Positions 39,554 to 51,206 of a stretch of DNA of 64,000 nucleotides are shown here, piece after piece (the first letter of the stretch is position 1; every line of letters starts with the position of its first letter). A model generated the notes under the pieces. The model was not told where the DNA came from, did no database searches, and saw only the letters and a program-made list of their open reading frames with translations. The stretch lies in assembly GCA_031261485.1 (NCBI GenBank), contig JAISJO010000091.1, positions 1 through 64,000 of the forward strand, read 5' to 3'. Origin of the DNA: Propionibacteriaceae bacterium (GTDB taxonomy: Bacteria > Actinomycetota > Actinomycetes > Propionibacteriales > Propionibacteriaceae). A program made the position numbers and the translations under genes.

Positions 39554-41047
39554 CTACGCCGTCGATGGTTCCCTATTCGCCGAAGGACCCAGAGTCCCGC
39601 AGGCTCCAGGACTCCGCAGGACCCCCGACTGTCTGGCGGCCCACCACTCCAGCAACTCCTTGGTTGCTTCTTCTTCGCCAACCGGGCCACGGTCCAGGCG
39701 GCGCTCCAGCAGGAATGCGTACGCCTGACCTACCGTCTTGCTCGGGCCGATGTTCAGTAGGGCCATGATCTGGTTGCCGTCGAGGTCGGGGCGGATGGCG
39801 TCGAGCTCCTCTCGGGTGGCAAGGTCGTCGATGCGCCATTCGAGTTCTTCGTACGTCACTGCCAGACGGTCAGCCTTCTTCTTGTTGCGGGTCGTGCAAT
39901 CCGCCCTTGTCAGCATGTGCAAACGCTCCAGCTCCGGGCCAGCGTCTCGTACATAGCGGCGCACGGCCGAGTCCGTCCAGCCGGATTCGCCGTACCCATG
40001 GAAGCGCAGATGTAACTCGATGAGTTTCGCCACAGAGTCGACGACGTCTTTGGGGTACTTCATGGCCGTCAGGCGTTTGCGAGCCATCCTTGAGCCGACG
40101 AGGTCATGGTTGTGGAAACTTACCTTGCCTCCGGCCTCGTGGCGTTTGGTCTTCGGCTTGCCGATGTCGTGGAGAAGAGCGGCGAGGCGGTTCACGAGGT
40201 CGGGTTCGTGGTTGCGGGCCTTCTCCAGGGCAATGGCCTGGTCGAGGACGGTCAGCGAATGCTCGTACACGTCCTTGTGCCGGTGGTGCTCGTCAATCTC
40301 CAACTGGAGGGCGGGTAATTCGGGAATGAACTGGTCGGCCAACCCCGTCTTGACAAGCATATCCACACCGATGCGCGGCTCATCGCACATCAGGAGTTTG
40401 GAGAACTCGTCGCGGATGCGCTCTTCGGAAACGATGGCGAGGCGACCGTTCATGTCCATCATGGCCTTGATGACTTCGGGAGTCGGCTTGAACTGGAAGC
40501 GCGCGGCGAAACGGGCGGCCCGCATCATGCGCAGGGGGTCGTCGGAGAAGGACTGTTCGGCGGTGGCGGGTGTACGAATGACCCCTTCCTCCAGATCGAC
40601 TTGCCCTCGATACGGGTCTACAAAGAGACTTGTAGATAAGTCGATAGCCATCGCATTGATGGTGAAGTCACGGCGGACCAAGTCCCCCTCGATGGTGTCA
40701 CCGAAACGTACCTCCGGTTTGCGGGAGTCTGGGTCGTAAGAGTCGGCACGGAACGTCGTGACCTCGACGGTCCACTCCTGCCCGCCCTTGCGCAGGACAG
40801 TCCCGATAGTGCCGAACTCGCGCCCCATGTCCCAGATGGGACCCTTCAGTGTGCGCAGAATCGCCTCGATGTCATCGGGACGAGCCGAGGTCGTGAAGTC
40901 CAAGTCATGTGCCGGGATTTCCAAGAGGGCGTCGCGCACAGGCCCCCCAACAAGGTACAATGAATGTCCAGCCGCCGCAAAGGCACGCTCCAGCGGCCTT
41001 GTCACAGGTTCGAGGGACTCCAGTGCATTTTCGATGTTCATTGGCAT
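39554..41047 (-). CDS. cca: CCA tRNA nucleotidyltransferase
   Basis: LVGGPVRDALL, HDLDFTTSARPDDIE, C-terminal HD motif LLHDIGKPKT. Confidence 0.95.
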   Translation of the reverse strand: MPMNIENALESLEPVTRPLERAFAAAGHSLYLVGGPVRDALLEIPAHDLDFTTSARPDDIEAILRTLKGPIWDMGREFGTIGTVLRKGGQEWTVEVTTFRADSYDPDSRKPEVRFGDTIEGDLVRRDFTINAMAIDLSTSLFVDPYRGQVDLEEGVIRTPATAEQSFSDDPLRMMRAARFAARFQFKPTPEVIKAMMDMNGRLAIVSEERIRDEFSKLLMCDEPRIGVDMLVKTGLADQFIPELPALQLEIDEHHRHKDVYEHSLTVLDQAIALEKARNHEPDLVNRLAALLHDIGKPKTKRHEAGGKVSFHNHDLVGSRMARKRLTAMKYPKDVVDSVAKLIELHLRFHGYGESGWTDSAVRRYVRDAGPELERLHMLTRADCTTRNKKKADRLAVTYEELEWRIDDLATREELDAIRPDLDGNQIMALLNIGPSKTVGQAYAFLLERRLDRGPVGEEEATKELLEWWAARQSGVLRSPGACGTLGPSANREPSTA

Positions 41048-41224
41048 AGCTCAGCCATTCTACTGGAGATGCCGAAAACACCTTTCAGCGGGGCGAGTCG
41101 TAGTGTCGAAATCCTTGCATCACAACGAAGCCACGAGTCAATGGCAAGTTGTCCGAGCGACTGCCGCTCTCGGAGGTAGTTCTCCGCCCAGAGGAAGAAA
41201 TGCGTGATGATTATCACAGAATTA

Positions 41225-41260
41225 TGTATAATTACGTGAGAACTACCACACGATTATACA
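41225..41260. promoter_or_regulatory. Inverted repeat TGTATAAT ... ATTATACA upstream of the DUF4143-type ATPase
   Basis: Perfect 8 bp arms, A/T-rich, just upstream of AAGGAGG and the GTG start. Confidence 0.5.
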
Positions 41261-41271
41261 AGGAGGTCGGC

Positions 41272-42606
41272 GTGGACCGCGACGCGATGAGAAAGCTCGT
41301 ACAGTGGCAGCAGTCGCCTCGGCGCAAGCCGTTGGTGGTGCAGGGCATTCGCCAGTGTGGGAAGACGTGGCTGCTCAAAGAGTTCGGGCGGACCCGCTTC
41401 CGCTCTACTGCCTATGTCAGCTTTGATGAGAACCCTGAATATGAAGAGTTCTTTGCTGTCAAGGATGTCGAACGTATCGTCGAGAATCTGTCTCTGGTGA
41501 CCGGTGTGCCAATTACCGGCCCGGACTCTCTGCTCATCCTCGACGAGATCCAGAATTGCCCAGCGGCTCTGAACTCACTGAAGTATTTTCACGAGAATCG
41601 ACCTGACCTGCCTGTCGCCGCTGCCGGGTCGCTGCTGGGCATCAGCCTGGCCGGGTCAGGATTTCCCGTCGGGCAAGTGGACTTCCTGAAGATGTACCCT
41701 CTGACCTTCGGCGAGTTTCTGCGAGCCAACGGGGCTGACACCCTGGCCGACTACGCTGAACAGGTTAGCCGTCTTGAACCTGTACCAGCAGCCTTCCTCA
41801 ACCCACTCGACGAGCAACTGAAGACTTATCTTGTCACTGGTGGGATGCCGGAACCGATAAGGGCATGGGCCGAAGAGCGTGACTTGTCGCTGGTGGAAAC
41901 AGCCTTGTCGCAGATACTTCGGGCGTATGAACTGGACTTCGCCAAACATGCCAAACCGACTGATTTCCCCAAGATCTCCCTAATCTGGGCGTCGCTGCCT
42001 TCTCAGTTGAGCCGCGAGAACAAGAAGTTTCTTTATCAGAGCGTCAAGCCTGGGGCACGAGCCCGAGAATACGAAGATGCGCTGCAGTGGCTGATTGGGG
42101 CAGACTTGGTCACCAAGGTTTTCCGCTCGACCGCTCCGGGCTTGCCCATCAGCGCTTACGACGACCTCGGAGCCTTCAAGATCTATCTCGCAGACGTTGG
42201 TCTGCTGCGTCGTCTGGCGCGTCTGACCCCGAGCGCGGTCCTGGAGCAAGACCAGAACCTCACTGAGTTTCGTGGGGCCATGACAGAAAACTATGTCCTA
42301 CAATCCTTGCTTCCACAATTGGATGGTGTTCCGCGCTATTGGTCCCAAAGCAATCCTCCCTACGAAGTCGATTTCCTTGTCCAACACGAAAACCGGGTGC
42401 TCCCCGTTGAGGTGAAGTCAGGGAAAGCCGTGGCGAGTCGCAGTTTGACGAAGTTCTCGACGGTATTTCCTGGACAGACTCCGCTTCGGGTCAGGTTTTC
42501 AGCGCAGAATCTGCGCCTCGACTCTGACGTGCTCAATATCCCGCTGAGTCTTGCACACCAGGGTAACCGCCTGATTTCTCTGGCGTTGGCGCAGCTGCAT
42601 CAGTGA
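41272..42606 (+). CDS. ATP-binding protein, AAA_14/DUF4143 family
   Basis: Walker A QGIRQCGKTWLLKEF, C-terminal YEVDFLVQHENRVLPVEVKSGK; GTG 41272 preceded by AAGGAGG. Confidence 0.92.
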   Translation: MDRDAMRKLVQWQQSPRRKPLVVQGIRQCGKTWLLKEFGRTRFRSTAYVSFDENPEYEEFFAVKDVERIVENLSLVTGVPITGPDSLLILDEIQNCPAALNSLKYFHENRPDLPVAAAGSLLGISLAGSGFPVGQVDFLKMYPLTFGEFLRANGADTLADYAEQVSRLEPVPAAFLNPLDEQLKTYLVTGGMPEPIRAWAEERDLSLVETALSQILRAYELDFAKHAKPTDFPKISLIWASLPSQLSRENKKFLYQSVKPGARAREYEDALQWLIGADLVTKVFRSTAPGLPISAYDDLGAFKIYLADVGLLRRLARLTPSAVLEQDQNLTEFRGAMTENYVLQSLLPQLDGVPRYWSQSNPPYEVDFLVQHENRVLPVEVKSGKAVASRSLTKFSTVFPGQTPLRVRFSAQNLRLDSDVLNIPLSLAHQGNRLISLALAQLHQ

Positions 42607-42694
42607 GGTTTCACCATGGGCTGGAGGTACCGAAGAGTGCCTTGAGCCTCCCGTTGAGCGGATGCCACGACAATACCCTTGTCACCCCGAAGCT

Positions 42695-42809
42695 CGGCAA
42701 ATCGGGGAACTTGCTCCCGGCAGATTACGGGATAAGCCATCGGCAGATTGTCGAATAGAGTTCCGGCAGATTGTCGAATAGAACGGCGGCAGATTGGGGA
42801 CTACACCGG
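42695..42809. repeat. Five iteron-like direct repeats, exact 23 bp period
   Basis: CGGCARATY cores start at 42695, 42718, 42741, 42764 and 42787; two central units share CGGCAGATTGTCGAATAGA. Confidence 0.9.
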
Positions 42810-42929
42810 AGGTTTGCGTCAAAGGGGCGGCACAACAAGCCACCAATCGTGCCCAAATCAGTAGAAAGTGCTACAGGTACAGCCCACCCGTTGCGTTATC
42901 TGCTGCAGCCCACGGTGGCGAACACGAGA

Positions 42930-42960
42930 AAGAGGGGCAGCACAATGTACTGCCCCTCTT
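42930..42960 (-). terminator. Rho-independent terminator downstream of rplI
   Basis: AAGAGGGGCAG/CTGCCCCTCTT 11 bp stem followed by T-rich run on the minus strand. Confidence 0.88.
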
Positions 42961-42978
42961 GCCTAACGCTGAGGTTTT

Positions 42979-43434
42979 CTAGCCAGCGACAACTTCGACC
43001 GGGATGTGTGCGGTCACTGCGTCGTGCAGTTTGATGCCGACGGTGTGGGTGCCCAAGGTCTTGATGGGCTTGACGAGCACAATCGAACGCTTGTCCACCG
43101 ACGGGCCACCGGCTGCTTTGACCGCGAGGGCCAGGGCGGCAGTGGTCACAGCGCCGAACAGGGTTCCGGACTCGCCTGCGTGGGCCTTGACCGACACGTT
43201 CAGAGTTTCAAGCTGTGTGCGCAACTGATTGGCGTGGTCCACGCCACGCACCTCGCGGGCGTCACGAGCACGCTGAATGCCTTCGATTTGCTTCTCGGAA
43301 CCCTTGGTCCACGCAATGGCATGGCCCTGGGGCAGGAGGAAGTTGCGGCCATAGCCGGGACGAACGTCGACGATGTCCCCAGCGATGCCGAGGTTGGCGA
43401 CAGTGGTGGTCAGAATGAGTTTCATTGGTATCAC
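42979..43434 (-). CDS. rplI: 50S ribosomal protein L9
   Basis: MKLILTTTVANLGIAGDIVDVRPGYGRNFLLPQGHA. Confidence 0.98.
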   Translation of the reverse strand: MIPMKLILTTTVANLGIAGDIVDVRPGYGRNFLLPQGHAIAWTKGSEKQIEGIQRARDAREVRGVDHANQLRTQLETLNVSVKAHAGESGTLFGAVTTAALALAVKAAGGPSVDKRSIVLVKPIKTLGTHTVGIKLHDAVTAHIPVEVVAG

Positions 43435-43440
43435 TCCTTA

Positions 43441-43674
43441 TCAGCGGCCCGAAGTCGCGTAGGGCAGCAGGGCCACTTCGCGGGCGTTCTTGATGGCTTG
43501 GGCGACCTTGCGCTGATCCTGGACAGTCAGCCCGGTCACGCGGCGCGAACGAATCTTGCCACGGTCGGAGATGAACTTGCGCAGCAGCGCGGTGTCTTTG
43601 TAATCGACGGCCCCGATGTGAATTGTCTTCACCGGGACGATCTTCTTCTTCATGATTGGCTTACGTGCGGCCAT
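43441..43674 (-). CDS. rpsR: 30S ribosomal protein S18
   Basis: [49 protein letters not shown]. Confidence 0.98.
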   Translation of the reverse strand: MAARKPIMKKKIVPVKTIHIGAVDYKDTALLRKFISDRGKIRSRRVTGLTVQDQRKVAQAIKNAREVALLPYATSGR

Positions 43675-43755
43675 TTCGGTGCTCCCTTTCTTGAGCCCAG
43701 CTTTCGCTGGAATGCGCCTTGCCCTTGCGGGCGGTTATTGGTTGTGGGCCGTCGA

Positions 43756-44232
43756 TCAGAACGGCGGTTCATCGGATTGAGCGGACGCCCAGGGGTCGGC
43801 TGCGGGAGCCGACGACTGCGGGGCCGATGACCATCCCGCACTCCCCCCTTGCTGGAACCCACCCGAAGATGGGTTGCGCGTGACCTTGGCCGACGCATAT
43901 TTCAGCGCTGGCCCGACCTCGTCCACGTCGACCTCGAAAACCACCCGACGCTCGCCGGACTGGGTTTCGTAGGAGCGCGACTTGAGGCGGCCCTGGACAA
44001 TGACCCTCATCCCCTTGGTCAGCGACTCGGCCACGTTTTCCGCGACCTGGCGCCACACCGCGCAGTTGAGGAACATGGCCTCCCCGTCTTTCCATTCGTT
44101 CGAGTTACGGTCGAATGTTCTCGGTGTTGAGGCCACGGTGAAATTGGCCACGGCAGCCCCTGAGGGCGTGAACCGAAGCTCGGGGTCGGCTGTCAGGTTG
44201 CCGACGATGGTGATGATTGTGTCGCCTGCCAT
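43756..44232 (-). CDS. ssb: Single-stranded DNA-binding protein
   Basis: OB-fold SSB sequence, acidic tail SDEPPF. Confidence 0.97.
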   Translation of the reverse strand: MAGDTIITIVGNLTADPELRFTPSGAAVANFTVASTPRTFDRNSNEWKDGEAMFLNCAVWRQVAENVAESLTKGMRVIVQGRLKSRSYETQSGERRVVFEVDVDEVGPALKYASAKVTRNPSSGGFQQGGSAGWSSAPQSSAPAADPWASAQSDEPPF

Positions 44233-44270
44233 GTGTCTTCCTTCTCTTGTGCCTCTAGTGTCTCAGACAC

Positions 44271-44690
44271 CTACGACACTTTTGAGCCCTTGGCTTCAGG
44301 AGCTTTGGGGGTCTTCTCTTCAGACTCGTCGGAGGGCTTTACTTCCTCGGGGCGGAAAACCTTGGCGCGCATGACCTTCTCATCAATGGAGAGCCTACGG
44401 TCGAACTCCTTGACAACGGCCGGTTCGCAGTCCAAATTGACCACAATGTACGTTCCCTCAGACTTCTTGTTGATGTCATACGCAAGACGGCGGCGACCTA
44501 GGATTTCGAGGTTGGTCACCTTCGCTCCAGCCTTTGTGACGGGCTTGAGGTGAGCATCGATCAGGGGTTGCACTTGGCGGTCATCAACGTCGGGGTCAAC
44601 GATGATCATGACTTCATAACTACGCATTCGCGTCGTCTCCTCTGGACTATCGGCTGTGGGGAGGTCCCGCAGCAGGAGTTGTGCGCACAC
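44271..44690 (-). CDS. rpsF: 30S ribosomal protein S6
   Basis: MRSYEVMIIVDPDVDDRQVQPLID; likely start at internal ATG (MRSYEVM). Confidence 0.96.
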   Translation of the reverse strand: MCAQLLLRDLPTADSPEETTRMRSYEVMIIVDPDVDDRQVQPLIDAHLKPVTKAGAKVTNLEILGRRRLAYDINKKSEGTYIVVNLDCEPAVVKEFDRRLSIDEKVMRAKVFRPEEVKPSDESEEKTPKAPEAKGSKVS

Positions 44691-44800
44691 CCAAGGGGCG
44701 AAGCGCCAAGGGGATACTTTACCGTGTGAAGCCCAGTCGTGTCACTTTCACATCCGAACGTGCTCGGCGCTGGGGCAGAAGACCTACGCCTGCCAGATGG

Positions 44801-44825
44801 ATTCTGCGACTCCGCGCAGAATGAC
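44801..44825. repeat. Dispersed palindrome ATTCTGCGAC-TCC-GCGCAGAATGAC
   Basis: Same family as the repeats at 15449 and 24792. Confidence 0.65.
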
Positions 44826-44857
44826 GATGTGGTGGGTTACCGAGGCAGGCCGGTGTC

Positions 44858-46495
44858 CTACTCCTCTATCTGCGCTTGGATGGCGGTGATGGCGACTGTG
44901 TTGACGATATCGTCCACAAGGGCGCCGCGCGACAAGTCGTTGACCGGCTTGCGCAGACCTTGGAGGATGGGACCGATGGCGATGGCTTTGGCTGTCCGCT
45001 GAACGGCTTTGTATGTTGTATTGCCCGTGTTCAAGCTGGGGAAAATGAACACTGTCGCATGGCCGGCGACGGGAGAATCAGGCCGCTTCGTCTTCGCCAC
45101 GACCGGGTCGACAGCGGCGTCGAATTGGATGGGGCCCTCGGAGGGTAATTCCGGTGCCCTCTCGCGCAAGATCCGAGTGGCCTCGACGGCAGCGTCCACA
45201 TCCGGGCCAGTCCCAGACGTACCTGTGGAGTAAGACAGTATTGCCACCTTGGGGTCGATATTGAACGTGCGAGCTGTTTCCGCCGACGCGATGGCGATGT
45301 CGGCCAACTGGTCGGGGGTGGGGTTGGTGTTGACCGCGCAGTCGGCGAAGACGTACACCCTGTCGGACAGGCACATGAGGAAGTAACCCGACACGATGGC
45401 CGCACCAGGCTTGGTCTTGATGAACTCCAACGCAGGACGAATGGTATTTGCTGTTGTATGAACCGCGCCGGAAACCATGCCGTCAGCCAGACCAAAGTGA
45501 ATCATCATGGTCCCGAAGTACGACAAGTCTTTGAGCGTCTCGCGGGCCTGCTCGACTGTCACACCCTTCTTCGCGCGAAGTTTCGCATACTCCTCAGCGA
45601 AAGTCCCCAGGAGTTCAGGCTCGTCGGGGTTCTGGATGGTGACACCACTCAAGTCCAACCCCAGTTCGTCCGCACGAGCCAGAATGGTCGCCTCGTCACC
45701 CAGCAAAATGAGGTTGGCGATGCCGCGCTGCTTGATGATGGCCGCCGACGTCAAGATTCGGTCGTCGTCGGCTTCGGGCAGGACCACGGTTCGCAGGTCC
45801 GCGCCCGCCCTTGTCATCAGCTCGTATTGGAACCTCAGCGGTGTACACACGTTGGACTCGGCCGCCTGGACAGCGTCAACGAAGGCATCAGGCAATACAA
45901 CTTCAGAGGACACTCGCCCTGGAATGGCCAGTGTCCAGTCGATGCCATGGCAGTCGAGGGCTTTGCGGTAATTGACGGCGTCCTCCGGGTCGATGTTGAC
46001 CCCGATGACTCCCATGGGAGCAGCATGTCTCTTGCGCAACTCGGCAAGACAGAAGTCAGCCGCATAACGCAGGTCGTCGGGGGATTCGTTGCCTTCGAGG
46101 ACGAGCAGCGCGGGTGTGTTCAGGTTTGCGGCGATCTCGGCATTGAGAGAGAACTCGATGGGGTTGATGACGTCGGAGTAATCGGAACCGACGATGACAA
46201 CCACGTCACACGCCGCCGCGACCTGCTGGTAGCGCCCGATGATGTCGGTGATGGCACCGTCACGGTCTTCGCGCACTCGCGCGTACGTCACGCCGTAGGC
46301 CTGGTCGTATTCCTGGTCCGCAGTGGCTGCAGGAAGCAGAGATTCAAGGATCTGGTCGACGCTGTTTGTGGAGATGATAGGGCGGAACACGCCAACGCGG
46401 GGGAACGCGCCGCGCAGCGCCTCAAGAGCGCCAAAGGCAATTGCTGATTTACCGAGAAGAGAGTCGGGAGCGACGATGTACACACTTTTAGCCAT
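44858..46495 (-). CDS. pta: Phosphate acetyltransferase
   Basis: DRATGG-type N-terminal domain plus PTA_PTB C-terminal domain (YFLMCLSDRVYVFADCAVNTNPT, ATVFIFPSLNTGNTTYKAVQR). Confidence 0.95.
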   Translation of the reverse strand: MAKSVYIVAPDSLLGKSAIAFGALEALRGAFPRVGVFRPIISTNSVDQILESLLPAATADQEYDQAYGVTYARVREDRDGAITDIIGRYQQVAAACDVVVIVGSDYSDVINPIEFSLNAEIAANLNTPALLVLEGNESPDDLRYAADFCLAELRKRHAAPMGVIGVNIDPEDAVNYRKALDCHGIDWTLAIPGRVSSEVVLPDAFVDAVQAAESNVCTPLRFQYELMTRAGADLRTVVLPEADDDRILTSAAIIKQRGIANLILLGDEATILARADELGLDLSGVTIQNPDEPELLGTFAEEYAKLRAKKGVTVEQARETLKDLSYFGTMMIHFGLADGMVSGAVHTTANTIRPALEFIKTKPGAAIVSGYFLMCLSDRVYVFADCAVNTNPTPDQLADIAIASAETARTFNIDPKVAILSYSTGTSGTGPDVDAAVEATRILRERAPELPSEGPIQFDAAVDPVVAKTKRPDSPVAGHATVFIFPSLNTGNTTYKAVQRTAKAIAIGPILQGLRKPVNDLSRGALVDDIVNTVAITAIQAQIEE

Positions 46496-46766
46496 AACTG
46501 GAGTCTATCTGATTTGGCCTGTGCACAGGCGCGCCTGCTTGTGCGAGGGGCACATCGTTGCGGGGGCAGGATTCGGATGTGTCGGACTCCGACGCCGAAC
46601 TAAGATTGGCCCAAACTGGCTTCCCGTCTGACTTGCATCAAGTCACGCTGGGACGTACCCTAGTAAAGCTTCAATTGCACAATCCTCCCGCCTGACTCAG
46701 GACAGCTATGTCCGGAGCTGGGTGGTGCGCGTACACACCGCGTAAACAATTACAGAGAGGGATTGT

Positions 46767-47057
46767 GTGATTACTACAGAACTACCGGGGGTTGTCACCC
46801 GGCGAATGGCTCAGGACCCGGACATGCGCAGGCGGGTCATCCGGGCAGTCGATACCGCGTTCCGCGACGTACACACCAGGCGCATGGCGCAATGGGCAAC
46901 CGACGACTCCGTGCCGATGCCCACCAGGGACGAGTCCCGGCGCATCGCCGAACACGAGGTGGGCGCACTCATCAGGGCGCTCGGACCGCTCGCCGCCTGG
47001 AAGCCTGAGCGGTACGACCAGGAGCGGTCCTGGGTCGCTGAACGTTTGGCGGCGTGA
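46767..47057 (+). CDS. Hypothetical protein
   Basis: GTG start with AGAGAGGGA upstream; acceptable codon pattern. Confidence 0.55.
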   Translation: MITTELPGVVTRRMAQDPDMRRRVIRAVDTAFRDVHTRRMAQWATDDSVPMPTRDESRRIAEHEVGALIRALGPLAAWKPERYDQERSWVAERLAA

Positions 47058-47097
47058 GCGCCCGAGGGATGGGGGGACGAGGGGTGGGAGCAATCCC

Positions 47098-47137
47098 GCC
47101 CCTCACCACGACGTGGGTGCCAGTCGGCCCTCATCGA
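47098..47137. repeat. Distal copy of the guaB1 3' end (imperfect direct repeat)
   Basis: 36/40 identity to 47815..47854; minus-strand frame DEGRLAPTSW* matches [10 protein letters not shown]. Confidence 0.85.
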
Positions 47138-47263
47138 GCGAGTTTCCGCTTACATAACCCTTCAGAGATGCCGTGGACAAGTATCTCGCCACAGTCTGAA
47201 CTAGCGATACCCCTCCTACTCCAGAGAACTAGCTGTCGCCATGCTGCTCATCGCGCAAGAACA

Positions 47264-47758
47264 CTAGAAAGACCATTTTGTCAGCGCAGATTCAATGAGG
47301 GAAGCCAGTGTGGCGAATTCACATCCCTCACCGAGGCTAGTATTGCCCGCATCGCCTAGGCAGTACTTGCCATTGACCCACCGCACAATGTCATCATCCT
47401 TGGTCGCTAGCCAGAGGGACTTTTCGCTGTCCCACCACTCATACAAAATGTCGTCATCACATTGATGGAAATCAAGACTGTTGAGACAAGGCACTCCGTT
47501 GGTGAGCCTATAGAAGCAAGTCAGCTCGTCTATCGCCTGTTCAGAGATGCCATGGAGTCTCGCTTTCCGCGCGAATGCAGTGATCTTTACTTCCGACGGC
47601 GGTTGCATTGTCACTTCGTAATCGTCAAACAGCGGTTGGAGCAGAGCACGGATTTTCTCTTGGTCCGCTGTACTCTTCATACGCTCGCCAGAAAGGCTTT
47701 CGTCCGTAGTGGTCGCATCTTTCTTTCCAAACAGCTTTCCCAATACGCTCATGTTCAT
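47264..47758 (-). CDS. SMI1/KNR4 (SUKH)-like protein
   Basis: ISEQAIDELTCFYRLTNGVPCLNSLDFHQCDDDILYEWWDSEKSLWLATKDDDIVRWV. Confidence 0.6.
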   Translation of the reverse strand: MNMSVLGKLFGKKDATTTDESLSGERMKSTADQEKIRALLQPLFDDYEVTMQPPSEVKITAFARKARLHGISEQAIDELTCFYRLTNGVPCLNSLDFHQCDDDILYEWWDSEKSLWLATKDDDIVRWVNGKYCLGDAGNTSLGEGCEFATLASLIESALTKWSF

Positions 47759-47819
47759 ACCTGCCTTCTCGAGAAATCGACGGTTACGGTGTGGTGGAGT
47801 TGTGCAGTCTCGCTGCCCC

Positions 47820-49364
<1,545 letters not shown>

Positions 49365-49465
49365 TCAGACTTGTGTACCAAGAACGTGCTCTTTCCCAAC
49401 CGATTCCCTTACGAAACTGATACACAAGTCGATGCAGCGGGTGGGAAAGCCCCCAGAACGCGCAA

Positions 49466-49489
49466 AGTGCCCCTCCGAAGAGGGGCACT
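49466..49489 (-). terminator. Terminator-like hairpin downstream of glpK
   Basis: AGTGCCCCTC-CGAA-GAGGGGCACT perfect 10 bp stem. Confidence 0.75.
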
Positions 49490-49506
49490 CGCACTTGAGT
49501 CAGGAA

Positions 49507-51024
49507 TTACTCCGTGGGGACGTCAGCATCGACCCAGTCGAAGGTCTTGGTGACGGCTTTCTTCCAGTTGCGGTACTGACGAGCGCTCTCGGCGGGATCG
49601 GAAGCGGGCACCCAACGCTTGTCTTCTGCCCAGTTGTCGATGACGTCCTGCTCGCCATTCCAGAAGCCCACCGCGATACCGGCTGCGTAGGCCGCACCCA
49701 GAGCAGTCGTCTCAGCGACGACGGGGAGGATGACGGGCACGCCGACCTGGTCGGCCTGGAACTGCATGAGGGTGTTGTTAGCGGTCATGCCGCCGTCAAC
49801 CTTGAGACCAGCGAGCTTGGCGCCGGAGTCGGCTTCCATAGCATCGAGGACTTCGCGGGTCTGGTAAGCCGTGGCTTCCAGTGCCGCACGCGCGATGTGG
49901 CCGCGATTGACGTACCTTGTCAGGCCGACAATTGCGCCGCGAGCATCGCCACGCCAATACGGAGCGAACAGGCCGGAGAACGCAGGCACGAAGTACGCAC
50001 CACCGTTGTCGTCGACCGATGCGGCAAGGGCCTCGACATCAGGAGATGTCTCGATGATCTTGAGGTTGTCGCGCAGCCACTGGATGAGCGAGCCGGTCAC
50101 CGCGATGGAGCCTTCGAGTGCGTACACCGCAGGCGCGTCGCCAATCTTGTAGCACAAGGTGGTGAGCAGACCGTTCTTGGAGAAGACGGGCTCGGTGCCG
50201 GTGTTCATGAGCATGAAGCAGCCGGTGCCGTACGTGTTCTTCGCCATGCCAATGTCGAAGCATGCCTGGCCGAATGTCGCGGCCTGCTGGTCGCCCAAGT
50301 CGCCCGCGATAGGCAGACCCTCGACGACTGGCTCCTTGGCCAAGCCATAGACCTCGGAGGAGCTCTTGATGGCGGGGAGCATGGACAGCGGGATTGTCAT
50401 GTCAGCAGCAATGGACGGATCCCATGCGAGCGTCTTGACATCCATGAGCATGGTGCGGGAAGCGTTGGTCACGTCGGTAACGTGCACGCCACCGTCGACG
50501 CCGCCGGTCAGGTTCCAGATGAGCCACGAGTCAACGGTGCCCATGAGGAGCTTGCCCTCTTCGGCAGCCGCGCGAGTGCCCTCGACGTTTTCGAGGATCC
50601 ACTTGACCTTGGGGCCGCAGAAGTACGTTGCCAGAGGCAGACCTACGCGCGAAGCGTACTTGTTCTGGTCGCCGCCGCCGAGCTCGTCGACGATGGCCTG
50701 GGTGCGGGTGTCCTGCCACACAATGGCGTTGTACACCGGCTTGCCAGTCGTCTTGTCCCACACAATGGTGGTTTCGCGCTGGTTGGTGATACCGATTGCT
50801 TCAATGTCATCTTTGGTGACGGAAGCGGCGTTGAGGGCCCCGGTGATGACCTGAACCGTGCGGGTCCAAATCTCAATGGGGTCATGCTCGACCCAGCCAG
50901 CCTTCGGGAAGATCTGCTCGTGCTCGAGTTGATGAGAGCCGACGATACGGCCCGAGTGGTTGAAGACGATGGCCCTGGAGCTCGTGGTGCCAGAGTCGAT
51001 AGCGAGAATGTATTTTTCAGTCAT
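49507..51024 (-). CDS. glpK: Glycerol kinase
   Basis: [43 protein letters not shown]. Confidence 0.97.
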   Translation of the reverse strand: MTEKYILAIDSGTTSSRAIVFNHSGRIVGSHQLEHEQIFPKAGWVEHDPIEIWTRTVQVITGALNAASVTKDDIEAIGITNQRETTIVWDKTTGKPVYNAIVWQDTRTQAIVDELGGGDQNKYASRVGLPLATYFCGPKVKWILENVEGTRAAAEEGKLLMGTVDSWLIWNLTGGVDGGVHVTDVTNASRTMLMDVKTLAWDPSIAADMTIPLSMLPAIKSSSEVYGLAKEPVVEGLPIAGDLGDQQAATFGQACFDIGMAKNTYGTGCFMLMNTGTEPVFSKNGLLTTLCYKIGDAPAVYALEGSIAVTGSLIQWLRDNLKIIETSPDVEALAASVDDNGGAYFVPAFSGLFAPYWRGDARGAIVGLTRYVNRGHIARAALEATAYQTREVLDAMEADSGAKLAGLKVDGGMTANNTLMQFQADQVGVPVILPVVAETTALGAAYAAGIAVGFWNGEQDVIDNWAEDKRWVPASDPAESARQYRNWKKAVTKTFDWVDADVPTE

Positions 51025-51167
51025 GATTTCCTTCACATCTTTGGGAGTGGGTTGGTTTGCCCCGCTTGGGCTATGCGCTAGTCAGCGCACGCAAACCGAG
51101 GGCGGCAAGCGGAGTTGGGCCATGCCGACGGTTGAATAGAAAGTTGCGTACTTAGTTGTTGGGGAGC

Positions 51168-51193
51168 ACGGCCAGCCCCGATGGGCTGGCCGT
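51168..51193 (-). terminator. Terminator-like hairpin downstream of glpF
   Basis: ACGGCCAGCCC-CGAT-GGGCTGGCCGT perfect 11 bp stem. Confidence 0.75.
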
Positions 51194-51206
51194 ACCCTTG
51201 AGTTCT

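Noticed and set aside
42695-42809. CRISPR array
   Set aside because: Period is only 23 bp with no unique spacers of usual length and no cas genes; fits tandem iteron-like repeats better.
45458-46447. 329 aa plus-strand ORF
   Set aside because: Antisense to pta; no domain signal.
49432-51081. 549 aa plus-strand ORF
   Set aside because: Antisense to glpK; no domain signal.
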